In this document: positions 31,560 to 42,205 of the stretch, in pieces
Numbering within the stretch: position 1 is the stretch's first letter
How the letters are laid out: every line of letters starts with the position of its first letter
Source of the DNA: Nephrocerus scutellatus
Lineage: Eukaryota > Arthropoda > Insecta > Diptera > Pipunculidae
DNA length: 64,000 bases
Direction of reading: 5' to 3'
Assembly (NCBI GenBank): GCA_947095585.1
Contig: OX352761.1
Coordinates: forward strand, 21,157,277-21,221,276
Made by a program: the position numbers and the translations under genes
The notes under the pieces: generated by a model
What the model was told of the DNA's origin: nothing
The model's input: only the letters and a program-made list of their open reading frames with translations
Database searches by the model: none

Positions 31560-32395
31560 ATATACAGAGCTTGGTAAAGCATTCTACATCCAGTACGGCT
31601 GTAGATGGGCTTGTGGGTAAACTAATGAGGCATTTAGAGCAAAACGAGTATTGCGGTTGAATTCATGGAAAGGTGGCGTGCAGCTGGCATTTCTCTTGAA
31701 CTATCGCTGGTGGTAGAAGCGATAAAACAGTGACAAGCAGGAAACATTCCTACGGTGTTCAAGCGAATCTATTGACTTCCATGTTTTATTTGAAAGACTT
31801 GGTACTATTTTTTATTTAGCAGATGCAAGGTGCACCTGATCAAGTATGACACTAATTGTTCCCAAATTGAGACGCATGAACACCTTGTCAGTAGCCACAT
31901 CAGAGGGAGTGAAATATTTCTTGAACCGTGTTACCATTTTCCAGCATTTTGGTGACGACGAGAATGTGGTCATTTCAGCGAAGCTTGTCGGTAACACAAT
32001 TGCGTTGCGAGTTTTTCATTTTGTTTGCAAGTGACATTCATGGATAATGGCTGTGGATTAAAGATTCGCTTAGACGACACGAGACAGCATTGGATTTTTG
32101 GAAGCGTTAACTTCTACTATGTTATGTTCTCCCCATTTTACTGTGCTGCCCATGTTAGAATTCAAGAACCTCGTTCGTGTGATATGACGACTCTGCATAT
32201 TTTTCTTTGGGGTTATGTCAAGTCAAGTTGTTGATTGAACTTCGAAGCTTGTCATCATGTCATCAGAAAAGGAATGTATCGGATTAGAACTAGCGAACAT
32301 AAGATCATTAATGAAAATGAGAAAGAGTGTTGGTGACAAAACAGAACCTTGGGGAACACCAGCGTTTCTGGCACAGCTTCTTCCTCCCATACTAT
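31560..32395 (-). mobile_element. LINE-E retrotransposon remnant, antisense
   Basis: Read from 32395 downwards, AGVPQGSVLSPTLFLIFIND then FASSNPIHSFSDDMM gives the palm motifs. The FADD-type catalytic box is mutated to FSDD. After a gap the C-terminal part follows (FKKYFTPSD, then RLNLGTISVIL, at about 31920-31840). The tail region reads FYRFYHQR. It is interrupted or followed at 32135-32245 by a plus-strand mariner fragment. It ends where RTE-A begins, near 32395. Confidence 0.75.
32135..32245 (+). mobile_element. Rosa-type mariner transposase scrap
   Basis: Plus-strand frame reads IQEPRSCDMTTLHIFLWGYV then KSSC and a stop. This matches WPPCSCDLTPLDYFLWGYVKS of the complete element at 8294-9599, around the third catalytic Asp. 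Here that Asp is replaced (TTLH for TPLD). About 100 bp survive inside the LINE-E remnant. Confidence 0.65.
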
Positions 32396-34200
32396 TATTT
32401 AATGAATTGCTTGGTGTATTGCAGGATATCCTGTTTTAACCAGCTCCGTTAAGAGAACATCTAATCCCGGGGACTTAATTTTTTTGAGCCGATTTATTGC
32501 TCTGCTAACTTCGTCTATGCTTGGTGGCGGCAGCATAGTATGGTCTTCGGTCATTGGTGGAGCATCCAATTCTTCAGTTAGGCGGCCATTTAGCAACTCA
32601 TGAAAGTGCTCTTCCCATCACTCTAAGATGCCTTTGAGAGCGGCGATCAGATTACCCTCTTTGTCCTTTCAGTATGTGCAACGCGGTGTCTATTGCGTCA
32701 TACCGCGGACTCTTTGGTGCGGTCACTCTGTACTTTTCTAGTTCACGGACGAGATTCTTCTCCCAGGCTGCTTTCTTTTCTTCTGAGCTCTTTATATTCA
32801 TCTCCGCGTGCGTGCGTTCTATTAGATTATTGCATTGCTCGGTACGCAACATTCTTACTTTCAGTCGCTAGCTTACATTCGTCATCGAACCAGTCTATGC
32901 GATTTCTACGACTACTGTCTAAGATGGAGTCAGCAGTTCCAATGAGGGTATTCTTATGACGTGTCCATTTCTCTTCTACGCCCGACATCTCAGCCCCAGG
33001 ACTTACTCTCCCTGCAAATTGAGCGAGTCCTATCGCTGGATCGCAGTTGTTTCTGGTCTCTTCGTTGCGAAGGGCAGCGGTGTTGGCTCGAATCTGACTA
33101 GCGGCTGCAGTCTTTCCTGATGATGCTATCCGCGCTCGGAGCACCATACCAACAAGATAGTGGTCCGAGTCGACGTTGGCAGCTCGATACGTTCGTAACG
33201 TTATCAGGTTCGGGTTGTGGCGGTGGTCTATCTGGTTGCGAGTGCCTCAATCAGGAGATACCCAGGTGGCTTTGTGGATATTTTTACGCGCAAACCTTTT
33301 ACTCGCGACGACCAATTATTACTTGCTGCCATCTCTATGACTCGTTGTCCATTGTCATTAGTGTTCTCGTGTAAGCTATGGGTGCCAATGTACTGGCTCC
33401 CTACCTTTTTTAGCATTCATTTCCCCCAGAATGAATTATACATCATACATACATATATACATCATTATACATCATCATCAAACATTCGGTTCCCGTTCGA
33501 CTAATTCAAAGAATTCTTCTTTTTCATCATCTGTAGGTGCGTGAACGTTTATGTTTTTAAATCTGCCCCGCACGCGAAGGATGCATAGCCGTTCATTTAT
33601 TGCTTTAAAGCCGATAACGGTGGGTTTCATTCTTTTGCTGACTAGAAACACCACCCCGAGCACAAGATGTCTTGCATGACAGCTGTAATAAATGTCATAT
33701 TCTGATTTTTGTAAGACATCATTCCCTGTCCACCGTATCTCCTGGATTGCTGTTATGTCAGCATTATATTTGGATAGGGTATCGGTTAGCAGCTGAGCAG
33801 CTCGAGCTCTATACACTGAGCGTCCGTTCCATTATCTATTTATCAATCTATCTATATCTATATATCTACACGTGGTCTATATGGCCGTTTTTTAGCCGTT
33901 TTTGTGGCCGTGGTCGTCGTTTATCAGAGCATCTGAAGCTGGTTTTGGGTTTCAGTAATAAAGTTTTTTTTACGGGCGAGGTGATTGACCTTGTGCCAAC
34001 CTTACTTTGAAGGGACTATCCCGATCGTTAAGCTTTTCCTGTATTTGGAGAAAAATAACCGGCGGCCACCATGTGGAGGTTTGATCGCACTCCCACCAGT
34101 CGGAGATAGTTACGGCCACTTGCCATTCTGATGCATTTTGTGTTATTCCCCCTATTATGCTGATGGCTGACCTCTCAAAAAAGTTGTCAGGCTATACACA
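32396..34200 (-). mobile_element. RTE-A retrotransposon with 5' untranslated region, 3' part missing
   Basis: Read from 34200 downwards. First comes an untranslated leader with CCTTCAAAGTAAGGTTGGC, also found at 51112-51335. The coding start follows, with the endonuclease: LLTDTLSKYNADITAIQEIR with the catalytic-type Glu, then VFLVSKRMKPTVIGF and VHAPTDDEKEEFF. The linker is next (MVLRARIASSGKTAAASQIR, and DSSRRNRIDWFDDECKLATE). The palm entry is last (FHELLNGRLTEELDAPP and LTELVKTGYPAIHQ). It then stops at about 32396 against LINE-E. Losing the 3' end while keeping the 5' end is the reverse of ordinary LINE truncation, so a later deletion is likely. Confidence 0.85.
33478..33816 (-). pseudogene. 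RTE-A endonuclease N-terminal part
   Basis: A 112-codon open segment. It holds AQLLTDTLSKYNADITAIQE, where the final Glu is the metal-binding residue of this endonuclease fold. IRWTGNDVLQKSEYDIYYSC follows, then VLGVVFLVSKRMKPTVIGFK and RGRFKNINVHAPTDDEKEEF. It complements the 13898-14200 copy, which lacks the Glu block. Confidence 0.8.
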
Positions 34201-36011
34201 TTGGCTTTCTCGTATTGGCATAATGTTATTTCAGGAGTTATGTCTCTAACGACGATAAATTAACAGATAATACAAAATAGCTTCAAAAATGTAAAAGAAG
34301 AGTAGCACCAACGCTGTACCTTGAGCGTTTTAGGTTGGAAAGTGCTCTAAGGTCAAAACCTTGTCTGGTCTTCTTCTCTTGAAAATAGAACACATCAGCG
34401 GGTGTTCTCCATTCAATATGATTTTCTTTTCGTAATCATCCCTTTAGGTATTCTCTACGCATTCTCAAGCACCCTGTATATACTCTCGGACGACGACACA
34501 ACACAACCCAGGAACAAAACATTAATAGAAAGTTTTATTGTAATCATGCACAAATTATTCAAATGGCACAATATACAGATAGCGCGCGAATGTTGCTAAC
34601 AATTTTCGATTACATTGTGTCTGTCTGACAGAAGTTGTTGTGTGGCGGTCGGTCTTTTGAATATATTTTGCAATAATAAAAAAAATAGACAAATTTATTC
34701 GCTTTAATCCCATGAGCAATATGGATTAAAAGTGCCGCTGCTGCTCACTTGTGCACGGCCATTGACCGTTTACAGTATATAACCAAGCACGGACATATTT
34801 GCCCGTATAGCTTGTTTTTCTCGCAAACATACACTCGCGCTCTAAATTGGACAATAATTTATCATCGCTTTTGTATGCAGAATCTATTCCATGATGACAG
34901 TGCGGTTACGGACTTGACTTGTTTCTGCCAATCTTTGTGGGAAACAATTTCTAGAATCGCGCGCTAAATAAAAGTTTTTTTTTTCGTTTCGCTTTTTTGG
35001 TTTTTTTTTGCCATCTGAGCTCCCGCTGTTTTCGATTAATCTCTGCTCACAAGAATTGAGAATTGGAATCCAATAGATAAATCAACATCACCATCATCTT
35101 CCGCTCAGATTAGCTTATGGCGTTCACATCCGTCGCGTTGTGTCGGTGCATCTGACATCGTTGATTCAAATTGTCTGGCTAATTGAAAGTTGGCTGGAAG
35201 TTAAGTGTGCGGCGCCAACCGTATAACGAATACAATAATAATTTATAATGAATGGCGTGACAAAGTGACATCAATGATTAATTTGTTGCGAATTTATTTT
35301 GCAATTAATAAATTCACTCGCTAACTGTTGCATGCCACAATGCAACGGAAGAGAAATTATTGCGAAGTTCTGATTGCGTTTGCGTGAGTGTAGGGCGGAT
35401 TAAATTGACAATTTTATCCTCCAGGAAGATAACGACTTTTGTTAGAATTTTGGTTTTTTTCACTCCCTTGTAACGTCACTTGAAAGTTGGTATATTTGGA
35501 GGATTAATATTTTTACAAAAATGTATATATAATTGTGGTGCGTTCGTGTGACAGTTGGAGAAAAACCAAACCAGAACACTCAGACCGTCGGTTCATTGTA
35601 TTCGTTCCCATTGAGTTCACCATTAAAATTTCACCGTTCCCTTTAGATAGCGAAGGACTTGATATAGTTTCAACGATCGAAGTTGTTCGATCGTTCTATC
35701 ACTTCTTAAAACGTTAATTCTGTAAAAAGCAGGAAAGCTACAAAGGAAATGTATATTTGTTTCTTCTTTCTCCAGGTAGAACTTACATATGGATCCAAAT
35801 TAAGTCTCAACTTGTGAGTCGTTGTCGGCGGCGTCGGTCTCGATGCTCGATGAAAGCAAACACAACAAACCGTGAGTGGAGTTAGAGACAGCGGCCGGCC
35901 AAAAAGTGGACTTTTACAGTTTGTCGAAAACGAGAGCATTGTTGTTCATGTGGCGGACTGGCGGAACATATGACTTTTAGTCGGGTTATGCCCTGTAAGT
36001 AAACCGACCAT
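34201..36011. other. Unassigned low-copy-looking sequence
   Basis: No transposon family recognised. Plus-strand ORFs at 34749-34967 and 35535-35717 (72 and 60 codons) have no clear relatives. A T-rich run lies near 34977-35010. Some stretches are of near-even base composition (35080-35400) and might be host regulatory or intronic sequence; that is only an impression. Confidence 0.35.
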
Positions 36012-37575
36012 ACTTACTTACTTAAGTCCTATATCCCCTTGTGAGCCTCTACTACGCCTACGCGCTATCGCGTGCGGTTCCTGGCAATGAGCTTCAGCTC
36101 TCTCCAACTCTTCCCCAATTGCCGTGACTCCTCCTCAACTGTTCTGCGCCATGTATTTCTCGTACGACCCGTTGTTCTACCGTCCTGAGATATCGTATTC
36201 CATTGCATTGCGTAGTTTCCTATGGAACTGTCGCCTTTTCGAAGTGTATGACCAATCCACTGCCACTTCTTTTTCTGATAGTAGCGGTCACCTTCCAAGT
36301 GCTGCACCCATACAACAGCACAGATTCAACATTTAAACGGAACAGTCGGTGTTTAAGCTGATCGCATTGCTTCGCCATATCATGACCATCATTCCAAACA
36401 CTGATTTGGCTTTGCCGATTCGGTTGACAATGTCCTGTTCGGTTCCACCTTCGGTCGAGACAATACTCCCAAGATATTGGAAACTCTCTACTCTCTTTAC
36501 CGGCTGTCCAGCAATGTTAACTTGAGTTACTGAGTTAATGCCGAGGTTGATGATTTTGGTTTTGGCAGTATTCACCTTCAAACCCGCAACATTTGCCTCC
36601 ATTTCCACATTTGTGGACATTTGGTGCAGCCCCATGATCCTGTGTGAGAGTAAACAAACGTCGTCAGCGTAGTCCAGATGTTTGTGTTGAGATGTAAGAG
36701 TTCAACGAATTCCTCCGTTTCCAGTAGAAAAAGCTGCGCGAAGTACATCGCTAAAGAATGCAACCTTGTCGTACCCCACTTAGGATCTCGAATTCCTCTG
36801 ACAGCTTTCCTCTATGCAGCACATGACATTTATAGCCTTAATAATAGCTATTAGTTTATCGGGTATACCTCTGCGAATGCGAAAGGCGAGCCAGATAAAC
36901 TGTCTGTTGACACTGTCAAACGCCTTCTCAATATCGATGAACAGCAGATGCAGTGGTGAACGCGCTGTTCAATAATGATGCAGGGTGTTTATGTGGTCGA
37001 CACAAGAGGATCCAGTGCGGAAACCTGCTTGTTCGGCATCGAGTATATCATCCAGATGTTCCTTAAGTCGCTCAAGTACTACTTTGGCTATTACCTTTGC
37101 AACTGCAGGAAGAACGCAAATGCCTCTCCAGTTTTCGCACTCCATAAGACTACCTTTTTTAAGGAGCTTGACAATCATTCCCTTCTTCCACTCGCCGGGG
37201 AAACTTTCTGCCTCCCAAGCTCTCTCTACAAAAGGATATAAAAGCTCTGCTGATGTCGTTGGAGCGGCACGCAAAAGCCTTGCGGGTATACCCTCAAGTC
37301 CTACCGACTTGTTGTTCTTTAGTGCGTTAATATAATTACGTTTGTCACGTCTTACACTACGCTGCACTTCTCTCATTTTGCTTCGATACAGGGACTCTAG
37401 CTCAATCCACGCTGCTGCTGGTGTACGAGCTTTAAGTAGCTTACGTTTTTCAATCCACCTCTAGGTACCAGGTAAGCCGCGTGCTGTGCCTTACCTGGCT
37501 TCTACCAACAATACTTTCCGCTCCAGATTCAAGGGGACTGTCGGAGTGTTTGCCAGTGTTACACGTTGGGGATTG
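36012..37575 (-). mobile_element. RTE-B retrotransposon, antisense, with 3' tail
   Basis: Read from 37575 downwards. A few bases of the endonuclease region (37535-37570, matching 62040-62090) join directly to the linker (CCAGGTAAGG...; MREVQRSVRRDKRNYINALK). The reverse transcriptase entry follows (NNKSVGLEGIPARLL, FVERAWEAESFPGEWKKGMI). DAEQAGFRTGSSCVDHINTL is next. The Tyr-Ala-Asp-Asp region is broken by a frame change near 36670-36700 (NIWTTLTTFVYSHT in the wrong frame). The C terminus is good: VKRVESFQYLGSIVSTEGGT and KKKWQWIGHTLRKGDSSIGN. It ends in a (TAAG)n tail at 36011-36024. This is the best 3' end of RTE-B here. Confidence 0.85.
36065..36307 (-). pseudogene. RTE-B C-terminal domain
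   Basis: An 80-codon open segment: MQHLEGDRYYQKKKWQWIGH, TLRKGDSSIGNYAMQWNTIS, then GRTRNTWRRTVEEESRQLGK. The WxWIGHxLR and R(T/P)RNTWRR signatures are typical of the C-terminal region after the LINE reverse transcriptase thumb. Their biochemical role is not well defined. Confidence 0.75.
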
Positions 37576-38430
37576 GTACTCTCCCGCGTCGAACCATCTT
37601 ACTTCACTCACTCCCAGTATGTCCAAATTATATCGAAGAAACTTACGTTCCAGTTGAAGAAATCTGGCATTTTGAGGTCCTTCACTTCACATTCCAGAAA
37701 TCAATCGTAGTCGTCCGGGTACAATGACCAAAAGTCGTCATTATTCGATCATTACTTATCCGAGGCGTTGTGTCGGTTTTAGTAGCGGTCATTTTTCGGT
37801 ACCGCAGCGTGCTAACCCACGTTACCTAGACTAGAAACGCTAGACCGTTCGCACTTGCAATTTAAGCCTACATATAAAAAGATTTATACACATAGTTGCT
37901 CGGGGACCACCACTAGGAGGTAGAGCAAGCACTACATCACGAACTTGATTGTTGCGCTACTGGCTCAAACCAAGTTTTGAGCAGTCAGTACTTTCCCGAT
38001 CAATCGCAATGTAGATCGCCAACTAAACCGACCATGCTGCGACAGTTCCCTCTAGATATTCCTAAGATATTAACTTTGCGATCTTTTTGTTCGGCCTATC
38101 CTCAAAGTGCTTGGTAGTTCTACATGTATTTATTGAGTTTCAACGTTGTTCCTGTTCGGCTTCAATAAATTTTCGAATACCAATAATAAAGCTTGCCTGA
38201 CTCAAGAGCCCAACATTGATTCTGGACCACTAGGAACATCGGAACCACCACTTCTTGCGAGTACTTTCGCAGATTAGTTTTCTTTTATACCTGTAAGGCC
38301 CGGAACTCAACTGAGATTGATGCCATTCCATCTTGAAATAGAGTTCAGTCTTCTTTTATACCAGAACAGCAACAGAACAGAACAGAACAGTAGAGCAGCT
38401 TAGCTACGAAAATGTAAATATAACTTTTTT
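37576..38430. other. Unassigned; (CAGAA)n run at about 38362-38395
   Basis: No coding or transposon match. A short pentanucleotide run (CAGAACAGAACAG) lies near the right end. The region could hold LTR or untranslated sequence but has no supporting ends. Confidence 0.35.
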
Positions 38431-39424
38431 ATCGCAATGTCCCTTAATTCGTTAACGATAATTTGGGAACTGATTCTTGGGTATATCCTAAGAAAAAAAA
38501 TCATTCTACAGTAAGGGTCTATCTCTAATGTTGACATCATTTATCGGGGATTTAAGAAAATGCGCACTTTGGTGTACCCTGACCCATGGAATGGAAATTG
38601 CTCGGTTAATACTAATGGTAGAAACTTCGTGTAAAACTTTATTTTTAGAAGAAGAAAATAGTAAAACGTTATGGTTATTATGCATTTTCTGCAGAAAATT
38701 GACCTCAAAGTCAAAAATTAGCATTGGCAAGAAAAATAGAACAGACATTGAAATTGGATATCTGAAGACTCAAACAAGATATCAACTTTATTAAGACGCA
38801 GTTACAAGGGCTAGTTATTCTTTTAAGAATTAATTCCTATACAAAGTTTCTACCATTAGTATTAACAGAGCAGGCAGCAAGAGAGGGCACAAAAGGAACT
38901 TTCACTGGTCCAGAACCCAGCATTGCCTATTCCAAATGGCATATCAATAGGAAAATTAAGAGTGGAAAACCCCTACTATCGTAGTGGTATGGAATTCATC
39001 GTCTGGGATGAGACAAGTCAGAAGAAGCTTCTAAGATACAACATTCGTATGCGTAGCACTCACCCAGAAAAGAATAAAACATTTCAAGGCTCACACAGTT
39101 CCCTGGCCGAATGCCGGACCAAATGCATTGTCAGCTGTAGTGGCGTTCAGAAAGGAACTGAGCAATCACATAATGTGGTAAAAAATCAGGGACGCACAAG
39201 ACACCTCCAGGTCTCTATAGCCCCACCTATTATAATAATAAATAATAATAATTAACAGAGCAATTTCCGTTGCGTCAGGGTATACCAAAGTAAGCTTTTT
39301 CTTGAACCCCCCGATAAATGATGTCAACATTAGAGATAGACCCTTACTGTAGAACGGTTTTTTTCTAAGAATATACCCAAGAATCATTTTCCAAATTATC
39401 GTTGACGAATTAGGGGACAATCTG
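38431..39424. mobile_element. Foldback-type element with about 210-bp inverted repeats, carrying a nested LINE-I
   Basis: The left arm (38431-38635) and the right arm (38845-38872 plus 39263-39424, read inverted) share the same sequence. It starts TGTCCC(T/C)TAATTCGT and passes through TAAGGGTCTATCTCTAATG and GTTGACATCATTTATCGGGG to ACTAATGGTAGAAACTT. Between the arms is a unique core of about 200 bp (38640-38840). A LINE-I fragment interrupts the right arm at 38873-39250. Without it the element would be about 600 bp. A partial second copy lies at 48752-49144. It has no coding capacity; the superfamily is unknown. Confidence 0.8.
38873..39250 (+). mobile_element. LINE-I 3'-end insertion (378 bp) with 12-bp target duplication
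   Basis: Strongly similar to 673-1210 of the first LINE-I copy (REGTKGTFTGPEPSIAYSKW; CGTATGCGTAGCACTCACCC region) and internally shortened. It ends in (TAA)n at about 39229-39250. It is flanked by ATTAACAGAGCA at 38861-38872 and 39251-39262, an exact 12-bp duplication of the foldback arm. This is a textbook 5'-truncated LINE insertion. Confidence 0.92.
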
Positions 39425-40066
39425 TATAACAAGAAAATGTAAAAATAACTTCGTTGTTCGGCTACAAACTTTTATGTATAGATCGTCAGACGCCACACGC
39501 CATACGCCACACAATCCTCTTACATTGCATTATTTGGCGATAACCGCCAAATTACCTGTTTTTGAAGTCAGGTATATTTCAAAGTATTTTCTTTTTTCCA
39601 CGCAACACACACGCCACACGCGAGATATATAAATTGGCATCTGACATTGAGCTGTTCACAAAATTCCAGCCCTCTAGGTCGTGCGAAAGGTGGCTAAAAA
39701 GGACCATAAAAAATGATAAAATGGCCACACTTCCACGCATCAGACGCGCCACACGCAGAACATTACACGCGGGATATAAAAAATGCTATACACCAACAAA
39801 ATTTCAGCCCTCTAAGTCGTGCGAAAGGTGGTTAAAAAGGACCATAAAAACTAGAAAATGGCCACACTTCCACCTATCAGACGCGTCACACGCGGTACGT
39901 TAAACGCGTCACACGCGGAATACAAAAAATCCTATTTGGGACTTAAACACCCACAAAATTTCTAGGTCGTATGAAAGGTGGTTAAAAAGGACTTCAAAGT
40001 AGTCGAAATATAGACAAACAGGGGTCAAGACAAGTTAAATAGAAGTTTTTAAAAATTTTAAAAATT
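39425..40066 (+). repeat. CGCG-rich tandem repeat array, copy 2
   Basis: Starts with the leader shared with 21285 (AATAACTTCGTTGTTCGGCT, then ACAAACTTTTATGTATA). It continues with units of about 140-150 bp; GGACC/GGACT anchors are at 39701, 39839 and 39989. Each unit has a CGCG-rich block (CAGACGCGCCACACGC) followed by TATAAAAAATGCTAT and GTCGTGCGAAAGGTGGTTAA. It ends in an AAATAGAAGTTTTTAAAAA region that is also seen after the 47.3- and 51.7-kb copies. Confidence 0.75.
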
Positions 40067-40080
40067 ACTAGTAAGGGGTA

Positions 40081-40359
40081 ATAATAATATTTGGCGCGAC
40101 AGACCATTGCGGTCCAAGGCCGTTTGTGCTGCACATGTTAATTTTTGGACACAAATGGAAGGGGACCTACAATTAAGGGCCGGATCCGAACGGCGATTTG
40201 AGAAGCTTTCCGTGACAAGGTATTAATTACTCTCGGAACGTTTGTCACCCATTCGCGAAAGGTGGGACACCGTGAAAAATACTTTTGGTGTTGCTGGGAT
40301 TCGAACCTGAACCTCCTGCGCAGCAGCCATGTGCATTACCACTGAGCCACGGCGCCTAC
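40081..40359 (-). mobile_element. tRNA-derived SINE, antisense, well preserved
   Basis: The complement has the A-box region (GGCTCAGTGGTAATG) and the B box (GGTTCGAATCCC). The body is complete, with GGTGTCCCACCTTTCGCG, and the tail is AATATTATTATT (antisense at 40081-40091). It is flanked by AGTAAGGGGTA (40070-40080) and AGTAAGAGGTA (40360-40370), an 11-bp duplication with one mismatch. It is the best example of the tRNA-like head in the window. Confidence 0.92.
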
Positions 40360-40423
40360 AGTAAGAGGTAAGCTGCTGTACAAATTTGTCGTTTGATTTT
40401 AAAAAAAACATTTCCTAGAATTA

Positions 40424-41168
40424 CGAGGGTTGTCTGAAAAGTCAGCGACTTTTTGAATTTCCCGCGCAGTAACTTTATATGCAACACTGCTTCCGGCAAC
40501 TGCCATCTTTTAATAGACTACTGTCAAATTTCAAATTCATTGAGTTTGTGTTTGACACCCATCGAAAGCAGACAATCTCGTGAATTATAACAAAAATGGA
40601 AAAAAAGTGCATTTCGTGTGCTGATTAAGCATTATTTATTGCGTAAAAAAACCATCACCCCATGTTTCGTAACCATGGACGTAAAATGGATACATCACAA
40701 CACACCAGAGGCCAAGAAACGAGCTTTCTCCGGGTGAACGTGCACCAAGCAAGGCCAAGGTTGGTCTGTCGGCCAACAAGGTCATGGCCACAGTTTTTTT
40801 TTAAGGGAATGCGGTGTTATTTACATCGATTTCCTTGAAAAGAGTATAAAACGATCACCGGCGAATATTATTCAGAGCTTTTGGATAGATTCGATATGGA
40901 CCGCAAAAACGAGTGCTGTTCCATCAAGACAATGCACGGTTGTAGTCACAAAGGCAAAAATCCATAAATTTTGCTACGAACTGCTACCCCATCCAGCATA
41001 TTCTCTACATTTAGCCCTTGAAGAGGTCATCACTGAAACAAACGTTTATTTTGAGGGCCTCGAGATAACCAATTATTTGGAAGGAATAAAATAGTTGGAA
41101 AAACGCTGGACTTAATGTATCGAGCTTATAGGAGACTATGTTGAGAAAAAAATATCAAACAACCCTCG
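40424..41168 (+). mobile_element. Mariner transposon, internally deleted (745 bp)
   Basis: The left end is CGAGGGTTGTCTGAAAAGT and the right end, inverted, is CGAGGGTTGTTTGATAT. TA precedes the left end (40422-40423) but TT follows the right one. The transposase remnant starts near MEKKCISCAD at about 40596. It then jumps by deletion to MDVKWIHHNTPEAKKRAFSG and GERAPSKAKVGLSANKVMAT. ITGEYYSELLDRFDM follows, then VLFHQDNARL with the second catalytic Asp. The third-Asp block is eroded (HPAYS.LAL-like). Many stops and frame changes. A different mariner lineage from the 8294 element. Confidence 0.88.
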
Positions 41169-41249
41169 TTTCATACAGGTTATACGGAAAAGGCTTCTGA
41201 ATTTCTTATAGCAGATGCGTTTTGTGGAATAAAGACTGTGTACTAAAGC

Positions 41250-42010
41250 CTTTAAGAGAGAAAATTTTCAAATCCATTAGAAAACTTGATATCTTGGCTT
41301 CTTCTTAGTTTCTTCTTTCCTGCGGCGATTGAACTTCTCAGAAGAATTTTCCTTGTGACGCTTAGGTTTAATGCTAGCAGCAGCAAAGTAAATGAGCGTT
41401 GATGTTCCCTCGCTCTATATGTCCTGGCCATCTCATCACTGACTAAGTCAATGTCGTTGTACCAATAGCACAATTTTTCGTTGAATCTTCTTCTGCAAAC
41501 CGAATATCGACCAAGGATATCTTTATCCGCATTCGATATAGAGTCCATGCTTGCGCGCTTTCGAGTGGTATGCTCAAGGTCTTATAAATAGAAGGCCTTC
41601 CAAGAGAAATTTGATAAAACTCACAAGCATTATTTCTAGATTAGAATCTCTTAATGTTTTCGGTCGGGCACTTTTCTTGATCTTTCATGTTCCTATAGAA
41701 AATTCGGAGTTCCTCTTCCATTTGTGCTCGTAGAGTTCACAAGCAGCTCTAGTACTTTTTTGCAGCGCCGCTAAGTAGGCTTCTGGCTGCATTTGTCATC
41801 AAACCAATGGTGTCACTGTGCTGGTAGATGGTAGTGGTGGACTAGATAATATTTTGTGTTATCTCTGATGGCGTGTTGGCAGCGTAGCCACTTAATAATG
41901 CTGGCGGGAGAGAATTTCTCGATGGGCGTTCGGTGAAGATTCTGGCAGCCTCTTGCGTTCGACGTTTTATTTTCCCACAGTAATTCTCTGTTGCTGTAGA
42001 ATTTCTGATA
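41250..42010 (-). mobile_element. RTE-like LINE remnant, reverse transcriptase deleted
   Basis: Read from 42010 downwards. A basic linker-like segment (SLLSGAAKKY, then LRAQMEEELRIFYRN and NNACEFYQ) resembles the region between LINE endonuclease and reverse transcriptase. At about 41545 it changes to KDILGRYSVCRRRFNEKLCY then WYNDIDLV and, in another frame, MRWPGHIERGNIN. That resembles the C-terminal RxRFNxELYxLYxDxDLV and LRWxGHIERM signatures of RTE-like elements. If so, the whole palm is deleted. Assignment is by pattern only. Confidence 0.45.
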
Positions 42011-42054
42011 TTCACATTCCCAAATTGGCTGCAACCAGCTAGTGATTAATGACC

Positions 42055-42205
42055 AAGCTTAAGCTGGAAGGCTGGCGTAGACCAAGCTGCCCAAAGTCAA
42101 CGGATACCAAACTGGATAACAACGACTCGAAATCGCAAGCTGTGGAGATATTTCTTACGGCCGGCCAGGATCGAACTCCGGTTGTTAGGCCAAATATGAT
42201 GTTGA
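42055..42205 (+). mobile_element. RTE-A 3'-end insertion
   Basis: Contains GATACCAAACTGGATAACAA, then GGCCGGCCAGGATCGAACTC, then GGCCAAATATGATGTTGATT, matching the ends of the copies at 5199 (-) and 15345 (+). 5' truncated to 150 bp. Confidence 0.7.

Noticed and set aside
37576..38430. Possible LTR region
   Set aside because: No TG...CA ends, no paired copy and no ordered TATA and polyadenylation signals.
40281..40359. Possible tRNA gene with A and B boxes
   Set aside because: It is the tRNA-like head of a SINE: the rest of the family body and (ATT)n tail follow, with a target duplication around the whole unit. The same holds for 17330 and 55311.
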